The notes below the pieces were generated by a model. That model was not told where the DNA came from and made no database searches. It saw nothing but the letters and a program-made list of their open reading frames with translations. A stretch of 37,476 nt of DNA from Chitinophagales bacterium (GTDB taxonomy: Bacteria; Bacteroidota; Bacteroidia; Chitinophagales; BACL12): the NCBI GenBank assembly GCA_014380545.1, contig JACMJP010000274.1:1-37476 (forward strand), given 5' to 3'. Position numbers and translations under genes: made by a program. Below are positions 26,023-33,998 of this stretch, piece by piece (the first letter of the stretch is position 1; every line of letters starts with the position of its first letter).

Positions 26023-29000
26023 ATGATCGCATATAACAGGATCAATAATATAACAGGATGGGTAGTATTTTTCATTGCTCTCATTTCTTATACAATGACG
26101 ATGGAAGCATCCGCAAGCTGGTGGGACTGCGGGGAATTTATTGCAGCAGCATATAAATTGCAGGTTGTTCATCCGCCGGGTGCACCAATTTTTTTAATGA
26201 TGGGGAAAATTTTCACCCTGTTTGCATCATCACCCGAGCAGGTTTCAGTTATGATGAATTTCTTTTCTGCTTTGTCAACTGCATTTGCCGTGCTCTTTTG
26301 TTTTTGGATTGCTACAAGACTTGCAAAAAAATTATTAATAGGTGATGGCGAAATAACAAAAGCAAATACTGCAGCAGTTATGTTCACTGGAATAGTTGCA
26401 GGTTTAACCTGTGCTTATATGGATAGTTGGTGGTTCAGTGCTGTGGAAGCCGAGGTTTATGCACTTGCAACATTCTTTTTTGCAATGACTTTTTGGGCAA
26501 TGATAAAATGGGAAGAGAAAGCTGATACTCCTGAAGGTGACAGATGGATATTATTTATATTCCTTATGATAGGATTGAGCATGGGAGTGCATTTATTAAG
26601 CTTACTTACAATTCCGGCAATGGGATTAATTTATTATTTCCGCAATTATAAATATTCCGCAAAAGGATTTTGGGCAGCAATGGGAATAAGCTTTGTAATT
26701 CTCGGAATTATTCTTTTTGGTGTAATTGATAAATTTATTGCAATAGCAGCATGGTTCGACAGGACATTTGTAAATGGTTTTAGCCTGCCGTTTAACAGCG
26801 GAACATTTTTCTTCTGTGTGTTATTAGTTGGCGGAACAATTTATTTAGTGCGTTACGCTGCTCTAAGGGGAAAGCGGGTTATTTATATAGCCTCTATGAG
26901 TTTCCTTATGTTAATTATTGGGTGGAGTTCCAATGCAATGGTACTAATACGGGCGAAAGCAGAACCTGTAATTAATATGAATGGAATTAATGATGTGCAT
27001 AGTTTTCTTTCTTATTTGCGCCGTGAACAATACGGTTCAAGAGACCTTGGGTATGGGCCGTACTGGACAGCAAGACCTCTTGATATTGAATATACCGGTG
27101 ATAAATGGGGTAAAATACCCGGAGGTGAAGAGTATGTTTCTGTAGGAAAAGATTTTAAAATTATTTACGACTTGCCGGATGATCAATTACGGGCAGCGGG
27201 ACTAACTCCCGCTCAAATTGATCTTATGAAAAAGAGGAATAAACAAACTTTATTTCCAAGAATGGGATCTCTCGAGTCGAGACATGCCAGTTTATATTAC
27301 AATTTTGTTGGAGTACCTGAAGGTCAGGAATCAACTTATGTTCCGGATGGTTTGGATAATTTTCAATTCTTCCGTGAGTACCAGATCGGGTATATGTTCT
27401 GGCGGTATTTTATGTGGAATTTTTCAGGAAGACAAAATGATTCGCAGGGTTATTTCCATGATGGAATGAAGGATGGTAACTGGATAACCGGTATTGAAGC
27501 CCTGGATAAAACAAAAAACGAACATCTGCAAAATCTTCCGCCAAGCATGAAAGATGTAATGAGCCGCAATACATTTTTCATGATACCATTTATTCTTGGT
27601 TTACTCGGAATGGTCATTCACTTGCGAAAAGACTGGAAGGGCTTTCTTATTTTATTTATGTTTTTCTTTTTTATGGGGTTTATGAATCTTTTTAATTCAA
27701 ATGAACCCCCTATAGAACCACGGGAAAGGGATTACGCATTAGTGGGTGCTTTTTTTGTTTACGCAATTTGGGTTGGGTTTGGAGTGCTTGCATTATTTGA
27801 TATTGCAAAAAAGAAAGACACAAAAACAATTACTGAATACTTATTATATGCCGGAATTATTATGGTAATAATGTTTTTAATAGGATTAACCGTATATGAC
27901 TTTGGTAGCTTCATTGCGTATTTAATTTATGCTGCAGCAATAATTGGCATTTTATCTTTTATTGTAATTGCTGCAGGCAGGGCCTTAAAAAGTGATTATG
28001 CAGTGGCTGTATTAATAGGATTGCTTTGTTTATCTGCCCCTGTATTAATGGCGCAACAGGGATGGGATGATCATAACCGGCATAACAGAACAATGGCAAG
28101 AGATTTTGCAAGAAATTATTTAGAAAGCTGTCCGCCCAATGCTATTTTATTTACACAGGGAGATAATGATACATATCCTTTATGGTATGCACAGGAAGTA
28201 GAAGGAATAAGAACAGATGTGCGTATTATTAATTTAAGTTTATTAGGAGTGGATTGGTATATCAATCAATTACGGCATGCGGCAAATGATGCAGGGAATA
28301 TTGATCTTTTATTAGGCTATGAAAAAATATTAGGTGATAAAAGAAATTCAATTCGATTTGATACTAAAAGTAAATTTCAAAATCGTGTGGTCGATTTAAA
28401 AGAAGCAGTTTTATTTATGGGGAATGATAATCCTGAAGCGATGAGTCAAAGCACGGGAGAAAATTATATTCCTTCTCTAAAATTTAAAGTAGCCGTTGAT
28501 TCAGCAACTGCGGCACAAAATAACTTAGTGCCTGATAATTTGAAAGGAAATATTGTTTCAGAAATGCCATTTGACTTAAAAAATAAATCATTGTTAAAAA
28601 ATGATTTGATGGTGCTTGATATTGTGGCAAGTAATATTTCAAAACGCCCGATTTGTTTTGCTATTACGGTTTCGCCTGATGCATATCTCGGTCTGGAAAA
28701 ATATTTTATGCAGCGAAGCATGGTTTGGCAAATAGCACCTGTTATGATAAATGGAAACGGGTTTAATCGTGCAATAAATCAGGAGGTGATGTTTGATCAG
28801 CTTGTAACCAATAATATATTTACATACGGTGGTATAGAAACCGGAGAAAAGCTAAACCTTGAATCATCTTCTCTTGGAAGTGCTATGACTGCAAAATATG
28901 TAAACTACCAGGCGCTTGCAGGTGATTACATGGAAGAAGCATTAAATGCAGAGGCACAGGCGAAACAAATGCTTGCACAGGATTCATCCAATACCGAATT

Positions 29001-29433
29001 AAAGGAAGTTGGAAATCAACTAATGGAAGAGAGCGCTGAGAAGAAACAAAAAGCGGCTCAGGTGTTAGATATGATGATGAAAAAATTTCCTGAGAGTAGT
29101 ATGCCTTACGATTATAATATGATAAATACAGCAAATTATTACCAGTTGATAGGCAATAATGAAAGGGCATTGGAGGTAATTAATATTCTTGGGTCAAGAT
29201 GTTTGCAGGATCTGGAATATTTTTATCATATAAACAATGAAGGAGCAATGACTTCAGTTATCGATAGTGATAAGGGAGATGCTGAACGTTGTATGAATAA
29301 TGTGATAGCCATCGCTAAAAAAATTGGTGACACAACATTAGCTGATAATTATCAAAAACAGTGGGATATGTTGCGATCAACATATAATGTTCGTCCACAA
29401 CCTACTCAGCAAAATGTTCCGCAACCAAGATAA
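26023..29433 (+). CDS. DUF2723 membrane glycosyltransferase (GT-C fold, TMEM260/O-mannosyltransferase-like)
   Basis: This 1136-residue protein has about a dozen hydrophobic helices in two groups (roughly residues 10-310 and 510-690) and a large soluble C-terminal part. The first extracytoplasmic loop holds SWWDCGEFIAAAYKLQVVHPPGAP, residues 32-55. Its Asp-Glu pair and HPPG motif are hallmarks of the DUF2723 family. Human TMEM260, of this family, is a protein O-mannosyltransferase, so a lipid-linked sugar donor and exported protein acceptors are plausible here. The C-terminal region (about 690-1136) contains ILFTQGDNDTYPLWYAQEVEGIRTDVRI, standard in Bacteroidota members. It ends in helical, possibly TPR-like sequence and a Gln/Pro tail. 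The downstream methyltransferase gene overlaps its end by 20 bp. The family is secure and the acceptor is unknown. Confidence 0.88.
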   Translation: MIAYNRINNITGWVVFFIALISYTMTMEASASWWDCGEFIAAAYKLQVVHPPGAPIFLMMGKIFTLFASSPEQVSVMMNFFSALSTAFAVLFCFWIATRLAKKLLIGDGEITKANTAAVMFTGIVAGLTCAYMDSWWFSAVEAEVYALATFFFAMTFWAMIKWEEKADTPEGDRWILFIFLMIGLSMGVHLLSLLTIPAMGLIYYFRNYKYSAKGFWAAMGISFVILGIILFGVIDKFIAIAAWFDRTFVNGFSLPFNSGTFFFCVLLVGGTIYLVRYAALRGKRVIYIASMSFLMLIIGWSSNAMVLIRAKAEPVINMNGINDVHSFLSYLRREQYGSRDLGYGPYWTARPLDIEYTGDKWGKIPGGEEYVSVGKDFKIIYDLPDDQLRAAGLTPAQIDLMKKRNKQTLFPRMGSLESRHASLYYNFVGVPEGQESTYVPDGLDNFQFFREYQIGYMFWRYFMWNFSGRQNDSQGYFHDGMKDGNWITGIEALDKTKNEHLQNLPPSMKDVMSRNTFFMIPFILGLLGMVIHLRKDWKGFLILFMFFFFMGFMNLFNSNEPPIEPRERDYALVGAFFVYAIWVGFGVLALFDIAKKKDTKTITEYLLYAGIIMVIMFLIGLTVYDFGSFIAYLIYAAAIIGILSFIVIAAGRALKSDYAVAVLIGLLCLSAPVLMAQQGWDDHNRHNRTMARDFARNYLESCPPNAILFTQGDNDTYPLWYAQEVEGIRTDVRIINLSLLGVDWYINQLRHAANDAGNIDLLLGYEKILGDKRNSIRFDTKSKFQNRVVDLKEAVLFMGNDNPEAMSQSTGENYIPSLKFKVAVDSATAAQNNLVPDNLKGNIVSEMPFDLKNKSLLKNDLMVLDIVASNISKRPICFAITVSPDAYLGLEKYFMQRSMVWQIAPVMINGNGFNRAINQEVMFDQLVTNNIFTYGGIETGEKLNLESSSLGSAMTAKYVNYQALAGDYMEEALNAEAQAKQMLAQDSSNTELKEVGNQLMEESAEKKQKAAQVLDMMMKKFPESSMPYDYNMINTANYYQLIGNNERALEVINILGSRCLQDLEYFYHINNEGAMTSVIDSDKGDAERCMNNVIAIAKKIGDTTLADNYQKQWDMLRSTYNVRPQPTQQNVPQPR

Positions 29434-30193
29434 ATTTCATAAGCGAAGGAAATTTGATAATCTTATTTTCGGGCGGCAGCCCGTATTGGAATTATTAAAT
29501 AGCGAAAAATCTGTCGATAAAATTCTTTTACAAAATAATACTGATGGAGATATACTTTCAGAAATAAAAAAAATTGCAGCACAAAAAAATATTCCGGTTA
29601 AATATGTTCCAGTAGAAAAATTAAATACTCTCACCGGTGGAATTCACCAGGGAATAATCGCATTTACTGCTGAAATTGAATTTCAGAATATTGAAAATAT
29701 ATTACCGCTTATTATTGAGCAGGGAAATGTTCCTCTTTTTGTATTATTAGATGGAATTACAGATGTAAGAAATTTTGGTGCGATTGCAAGAACTGCTTAT
29801 GCCGCAGGCGCACATGCAATTATTCTTGCTGAAAACGATGCTGCACCTGTGAATGCTGAAGCAATGAAAACAAGCGCCGGCGCCTTATCAAAACTTCCGG
29901 TTTGCCGTGAAAAAAATTTCAATCATACATTAGAATATTTAAAATTAAACGGTTTGCAAATACTTGGTGCAGACAGCAAAGCTGAAAAAATGTGTTTTGA
30001 AATTGATTTTACATTACCTGTTGTGATTATTCTTGGCAGCGAAGATATTGGAATAAGCCCTTCAGTAAAAAAATATATTGCTACAACAATTAAACTACCA
30101 ATGCAAAATAATTTTGATTCCTATAATGTAAGTGTTGCTGCGGGAATGTTATTGTATGAAATTATGAGGCAGAGATTAATCGATAATCTGTGA
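29414..30193 (+). CDS. rlmB: TrmH/SpoU-family rRNA 2'-O-methyltransferase (RlmB-like)
   Basis: This enzyme uses S-adenosylmethionine to methylate a ribose 2'-OH. By family it most likely acts on 23S rRNA G2251. From the ATG at 29414 it has 259 residues. An N-terminal substrate-binding domain contains IFGRQPVLELL. The SPOUT domain carries motif 1 (DGITDVRNFGAIAR, residues 113-126), motif 2 (ILGSEDIGI, 206-214) and motif 3 (NVSVAAG, 238-244), which forms the trefoil knot. Motif 2 usually reads LGSEGxG, so the Asp-Ile there is a small departure. An ATG at 29387 is also in frame and would lengthen the overlap with the upstream gene to 47 bp. The ATG at 29414 gives a more usual N-terminus. Overlap suggests translational coupling. 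Confidence 0.87.
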   Translation: MFRNQDKFHKRRKFDNLIFGRQPVLELLNSEKSVDKILLQNNTDGDILSEIKKIAAQKNIPVKYVPVEKLNTLTGGIHQGIIAFTAEIEFQNIENILPLIIEQGNVPLFVLLDGITDVRNFGAIARTAYAAGAHAIILAENDAAPVNAEAMKTSAGALSKLPVCREKNFNHTLEYLKLNGLQILGADSKAEKMCFEIDFTLPVVIILGSEDIGISPSVKKYIATTIKLPMQNNFDSYNVSVAAGMLLYEIMRQRLIDNL

Positions 30194-30335
30194 TTAAAAA
30201 GATTAATACCTAATCTCCTATTAATTACCTGCACAAATAAAACGTTGTCTGCAAACAGGAAAAATGTGAACAGGTAAAATCTTTCTGTTTATTAATTATC
30301 AAATACCGTTTTTAATAAAAAATATTTAGACAATA

Positions 30336-30367
30336 AAAAAGGCTGCATATTTTTATGCAGCCTTTTT
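30336..30367. terminator. Bidirectional Rho-independent terminator
   Basis: AAAAAGGCTGCATA / TATGCAGCCTTTTT, a 14-bp stem with a 4-nt T loop, is flanked by A and T tracts. It lies between the convergent methyltransferase and lipoprotein genes and can serve both. Confidence 0.93.
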
Positions 30368-30398
30368 ATTAGAATTTAAAATTCTTTTGTAATGATAA

Positions 30399-30956
30399 TT
30401 AATCGATACACTCGCAATATTCAAAGTACATAGCGCCTAGAATTCCTCCGAGAGAAGTTCCTTCGCCCCATGCAACACCTGAACCTGATACATGGCCTCC
30501 CGGACCTATAATATTGAACTTAGCCATAGCTACTATACACATACATTCATCAACATCGTCTAATGAAATTGTGTAAGCATAAAGCGTAGTTCCCGGAACA
30601 TGAGAAGCCTGATAAGGGAAGTCTTTAAATCTTGGACCAGCAGGGCCCATTGGAATTAAATCGCAATCACCAGCATACAGGTAAGTTTTTGTAGGCTCAT
30701 AACCAGCATCAAAAACATAACCTACAACTAATTCATCATCAGTATTACCAACGAATACTAAACCAATAACATCACCAGTACTTGATACAAGATCTACTAC
30801 AACAATCGAATCACATAAGTGATCAGTAGCACTTTCTAATACGCTCCTAAGTGAAGTGGGGTCAGTAATTTGTTCGTTTACTTGTGGCGTTTCCTTAGAA
30901 CAGGAAACCAAAACGGCGATAATACATACCGCCAAAATCTGTGTTAGTCTTTTCAT
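30399..30956 (-). CDS. Small secreted lipoprotein of unknown function, Cys-rich C-terminus
   Basis: The 185-residue product starts MKRLTQILAVCIIAVLVSC, with a lipobox (LVSC) and lipidated Cys19. The rest is a beta-rich acidic domain. It contains VFDAGYEPTKTYLYAGDC, a middle segment FKDFPYQASH...YAYTIS and a C-terminal GVAWGEGTSLGG...MYFEYCECID. The order of a TxTxLYxG-like strand, an FPYxxxH turn and a late AWxEGT...YF.Y ending resembles a domain I recall from many uncharacterised Bacteroidota secreted proteins. Six or more cysteines in the mature part could form disulfides. Codon use looks ordinary. It stands alone between two intergenic regions. No function is assigned. Confidence 0.72.
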   Translation of the reverse strand: MKRLTQILAVCIIAVLVSCSKETPQVNEQITDPTSLRSVLESATDHLCDSIVVVDLVSSTGDVIGLVFVGNTDDELVVGYVFDAGYEPTKTYLYAGDCDLIPMGPAGPRFKDFPYQASHVPGTTLYAYTISLDDVDECMCIVAMAKFNIIGPGGHVSGSGVAWGEGTSLGGILGAMYFEYCECID

Positions 30957-31277
30957 AAAAACAGGTTTTTTTGAGTTATAAAATTAGATTCGGAAGCAAT
31001 ATACGCACATTTTTCAATTGGTAGATTGAATTTTTAAGAATTTTTTTTCAAATAACTATTTTCTCTTTACGAATTACGGTGATGTGACACTTTATTAAAT
31101 TCATAAGAGATATATATAAATCATAAGATAAGATAGATCAGACCAATTTATTCTTTCATACGGTTATTAAACAATACAACACTGTCGAGCCTATCTTTTT
31201 ATTTCATAATATCCCTGCATATAATTTGCAGATTAAGTGACTTGACAGTAAACTGCTTTATGTTACAAAATAAAATA
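30957..31277. other. 321-bp AT-rich intergenic region
   Basis: No convincing gene is seen. It holds two short inverted repeats: TTCAAT-TGGTAG-ATTGAA near 31012-31030 and CTGCA-TATAATT-TGCAG near 31217-31233. Neither is a good terminator. It must contain the promoter of the lipoprotein gene and the 3' end of the pfkA transcript, but no exact TAnnTTTG box was found at a useful place. Confidence 0.6.
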
Positions 31278-32258
31278 CTACATAGATAAAATATCTACCA
31301 ACCGCAGCATATCCTGATTAATATCCAGGTTATGTTTTGTAGCATTTGCAAATGGAGTAAATACTACCTCATCATTAATTAAACCCGCCATTACGTTTTT
31401 CTTTCCCTCCATTAGTGCCTCAACAGCAGCAATACCCAGCCTGCTTCCCAATATTCTATCTCTTACCGTAGGGTTACCACCCCTTTGTATATGACCCAGT
31501 ACTGTTACCCGGGTATCATATTCATTAAATTTTTCCTTTACTTTTTTAGCTATTTCATAAGCACCGCCTGCTTCATCTCCTTCTGCGACAATTACTATTG
31601 CACTGCTCTTTTTATGATACCATCCCCGTTCAAGAATGCCTATAAGGTTATCAATATCTGTTTTTGTTTCGGGTATAATAACAGCTTCCGCACCCCCGGC
31701 AATTGCGCAGCTTAATGCAATAAAACCAGCATCTCTTCCCATTACCTCTACAAAAAATAAACGGTTATGCGCATCTGCAGTATCTCTTATTTTATCAATA
31801 GCTTCAATTGCTGTATTAATTGCGGTATCAAAACCTAATGTATAATCAGTACCATAAAGATCATTATCAATTGTACCTGGAACGCCAATACAGGTAACCC
31901 CGAATTCTTCCTCAAATACCGTTGCACCTCTAAATGTTCCATCACCTCCAATAGCTACAAATCCATCTATACCCGCAACTTTTAATCGCTCAAATGCTTT
32001 TTGCCTTCCTTCTTTTTCCATGAATCGTTTGCTTCTTGCTGTTTTCAGCATAGTACCACCTCGCTGAACGATATTGCTTACTGCATGCGATTGCATTTTA
32101 AAAAAGTCGCCGTCAATCATTCCTTCATATCCACGATTGATACCATATACTTCAAGGTTATTATAAATTGCTGAGCGAACAACTGCACGGATACATGCAT
32201 TCATTCCCGGTGAATCGCCACCGCTGGTCATTACGCCTATTTTTTTTACTGCTGCCAT
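31278..32258 (-). CDS. pfkA: ATP-dependent 6-phosphofructokinase
   Basis: PfkA phosphorylates fructose-6-phosphate to fructose-1,6-bisphosphate, the committed step of glycolysis. The 326-residue length is standard for the bacterial enzyme. The N-terminus has IGVMTSGGDSPGMNACIR. The GGDGT motif at residues 104-108, with Gly rather than Asp at the phosphate-donor position, marks ATP use instead of pyrophosphate. The catalytic aspartate is Asp131 in PGTIDND, and MGRDAGFIA follows at about 173-181. HIQRGGNPTVRDR near the C-terminus is also typical. The ATG is preceded at about 37 bp by a perfect -7 box. It is divergent from proline dehydrogenase. Identity is secure. Confidence 0.96.
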   Translation of the reverse strand: MAAVKKIGVMTSGGDSPGMNACIRAVVRSAIYNNLEVYGINRGYEGMIDGDFFKMQSHAVSNIVQRGGTMLKTARSKRFMEKEGRQKAFERLKVAGIDGFVAIGGDGTFRGATVFEEEFGVTCIGVPGTIDNDLYGTDYTLGFDTAINTAIEAIDKIRDTADAHNRLFFVEVMGRDAGFIALSCAIAGGAEAVIIPETKTDIDNLIGILERGWYHKKSSAIVIVAEGDEAGGAYEIAKKVKEKFNEYDTRVTVLGHIQRGGNPTVRDRILGSRLGIAAVEALMEGKKNVMAGLINDEVVFTPFANATKHNLDINQDMLRLVDILSM

Positions 32259-32294
32259 AATTTAAAAAAATTTGTGCGCCTTGTTCAGGCGGTG

Positions 32295-32302
32295 CAAAAA
32301 TA
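32295..32302 (-). promoter_or_regulatory. -7 box of pfkA
   Basis: On the minus strand this reads TATTTTTG, an exact TAnnTTTG match, 36 bp before the pfkA ATG. The -33 element is weak (TTA rather than TTG). Confidence 0.45.
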
Positions 32303-32326
32303 GTTTTCTCTTTTGAAAGTAATTTT

Positions 32327-32353
32327 TTGAGTGATTATCGCCTGTTATCTTTG
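32327..32353 (+). promoter_or_regulatory. Candidate promoter of the proline dehydrogenase gene
   Basis: TTG and an exact -7 box TATCTTTG are separated by 16 bp, slightly short. The box ends 39 bp before the TTG start at 32393 and places the small hairpin at 32361 near the 5' end of the mRNA. Confidence 0.45.
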
Positions 32354-32360
32354 CCACCGC

Positions 32361-32373
32361 CTGCCGTTGGCAG
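32361..32373. repeat. Small GC-rich hairpin in the proline dehydrogenase leader
   Basis: CTGCC-GTT-GGCAG, a 5-bp perfect stem with a 3-nt loop, lies just after the predicted transcription start. It may stabilise the mRNA 5' end or be a dispersed repeat unit. Confidence 0.4.
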
Positions 32374-32392
32374 AAATATATAATAGAACTGT

Positions 32393-33571
32393 TTGGAACC
32401 TGCACCAAAAATAAATTTCAACAATACGCAAATTGCCTTTTCCGGAAAAAGTAATAAAGAATTAAAATGGGAATATTGGTTATTTAAATTAATGAATAAC
32501 CCGGGACGCACAAAATTTTTTACATCTGCGGCAAATCTGTCAATTAAATTGCACTTGCCAGTAAAATGGATGATAAAAAACACAGTGTATGAACAATTTT
32601 GCGGAGGTGAAACACTGGAAGAAACAATTCCTGTTTTAAATAAGCTGGAAAAATTTAGTATCGGGGCAATTATAGATTATGGTGTGGAAGGAAAAGAGAA
32701 TGAAGAAGAATTTGAGCGCACAAAAAATGAATTAATAAATATTCTGCAATTTGCAAAAGGTAAAAAAAATATTCCTTTTATAAGTTGTAAGGTAACAGGG
32801 TTAACGAGATTTGTTTTATTGGAAAAAATAAATGGGGATGTTGTGTTAAGTGAGGATGAAGAAAAGGAAAAACAAAAGTTATATGAACGCTTGCGTCAGG
32901 TAACACAGGTTGCTACAGATGCGAATGTTGGTTTATTTGTGGATGCAGAAGAAAGCTGGATACAAGACGCCATAGATGAGATTGTTTTTATTTTGAGCAG
33001 GGAGTTTAATAAAGAAAAAGTAGTTGTATTTCATACTGCTCAGATGTACAGGCATGACCGGCTGGCATTTTGTTCGAAATGTTTAAATGATGCAAAACAA
33101 CATAATTATGTATGCGGAATTAAATTAGTGCGGGGTGCATACATGGAAAAAGAAAGAAAGAGAGCTGCTGAAAAAAACTATGCTTCACCCATTCAGCCAG
33201 ATAAAGAAAGCACTGATAAAGATTATGATGCAGCAATTGATTTTTGCCTGGATAATCTTGAGAAAATTTCTTTTTGTGTAGCTACGCATAATGAAAAAAG
33301 CAACTTACATGCAGCAACAGAAATGGATAAAAAATATATCCCGCATAATCACCCGCATATTTCTTTTTCGCAACTCTATGGCATGAGCGACCAGATAACA
33401 TATAACCTTGCAAAGGCCGGATATAATGTAAGTAAATATCTTCCTTACGGTCCTGTAAAAGATGTAATTCCTTATTTAATAAGAAGGGCAAATGAAAATA
33501 CAAGTGTGAGCGGACAAATGAGCAGGGAATTATTATTGATTGATAAAGAGATGAAAAGGAGAAAGGTTTAA
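32393..33571 (+). CDS. Proline dehydrogenase (monofunctional, PutA-like TIM barrel)
   Basis: This flavoenzyme oxidises proline to pyrroline-5-carboxylate and feeds electrons to the quinone pool. The 392-residue protein shows the Bacteroidota-type N-terminus (INFNNTQIAFSGKSNKELK), then LHLPVKWMIKNTVYEQFCGG. The TIM-barrel motifs follow: GLFVDAEESWIQDAID, KLVRGAYMEKERKRA and, at the end, YLPYGPVKDVIPYLIRRANENTS. This last segment forms the substrate and FAD site in the family. An in-frame TAG lies 6 bp upstream. The only start candidate that keeps the conserved N-terminus is TTG at 32393, since the first in-frame ATG falls inside the domain. It is followed after 30 bp by an RRM gene. Confidence 0.9.
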   Translation: MEPAPKINFNNTQIAFSGKSNKELKWEYWLFKLMNNPGRTKFFTSAANLSIKLHLPVKWMIKNTVYEQFCGGETLEETIPVLNKLEKFSIGAIIDYGVEGKENEEEFERTKNELINILQFAKGKKNIPFISCKVTGLTRFVLLEKINGDVVLSEDEEKEKQKLYERLRQVTQVATDANVGLFVDAEESWIQDAIDEIVFILSREFNKEKVVVFHTAQMYRHDRLAFCSKCLNDAKQHNYVCGIKLVRGAYMEKERKRAAEKNYASPIQPDKESTDKDYDAAIDFCLDNLEKISFCVATHNEKSNLHAATEMDKKYIPHNHPHISFSQLYGMSDQITYNLAKAGYNVSKYLPYGPVKDVIPYLIRRANENTSVSGQMSRELLLIDKEMKRRKV

Positions 33572-33601
33572 GAATTTTACAATTATAATTAATTTGTAAG
33601 T

Positions 33602-33859
33602 ATGGATATTCATGTGGGCAGTATTCCTTTTAAAATAAAAGAAGCTGAGCTTAAAATTTTATTTGAGCAATTCGGTGCAGTTGATTCTGTAAAAATTATT
33701 ATTGATAAAATTACCCGTCAAAATAAAGGGTTTGCTTTTGTAAGTATGCCTGATGATAAAGAAGCATACCTTGCAATTGATGCATTAAACGGAACTGAAT
33801 TGAAAGAAAGAAAAATTACTGTTACAAGAGCCGGGAGCAGACCGAATAAAAAATTATAA
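33602..33859 (+). CDS. RRM-domain RNA-binding protein
   Basis: The 85-residue protein is a single RNA recognition motif with almost nothing else. RNP2 is IHVGSI at residues 3-8 and RNP1 is KGFAFVSM at 42-49, with aromatic residues in place for base stacking. The beta-alpha-beta-beta-alpha-beta order is complete and a short basic tail (RPNKKL) follows. Small bacterial RRM proteins of this kind are common in Bacteroidota and Cyanobacteria and are thought to act as RNA chaperones or cold-response factors. That role is inference here. The ATG lies 30 bp after the proline dehydrogenase stop. The gene is bracketed by the proline dehydrogenase 3' end and a degraded copy of it. Confidence 0.9.
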   Translation: MDIHVGSIPFKIKEAELKILFEQFGAVDSVKIIIDKITRQNKGFAFVSMPDDKEAYLAIDALNGTELKERKITVTRAGSRPNKKL

Positions 33860-33872
33860 TTGTTTGGTAGCC

Positions 33873-33917
33873 ATGAGCAGGAAATTATTGTTGATTGATA
33901 AGAAGATAGGCGAGAGG
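33873..33917 (+). pseudogene. Degraded duplicate of the proline dehydrogenase 3' end
   Basis: The stretch starting at the ATG at 33873 repeats the sequence from 33518 inside the proline dehydrogenase gene. ATGAGCAGG, AATTATT and TTGATTGATAA are identical, with single-base differences between them. About 31 of the first 35 positions match. Translated, it reads MSRKLLLIDKK against MSRELLLIDKE in the intact gene. Similarity fades after about 45 bp. It is too short to be functional and appears to be a remnant of a direct duplication spanning the RRM gene. Confidence 0.7.
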
Positions 33918-33973
33918 TTTGAATTGTTAGGATTACTTCAAGGGTATGCTTTTTATTATCTTCATTTGGTTTT

Positions 33974-33981
33974 TATCTTTG
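33974..33981 (+). promoter_or_regulatory. -7 box before the unknown gene at 33999
   Basis: TATCTTTG matches TAnnTTTG exactly and ends 17 bp before the GTG start. The -33 element is not clear. Confidence 0.4.
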
Positions 33982-33998
33982 ATATAAATAAATAAAGA

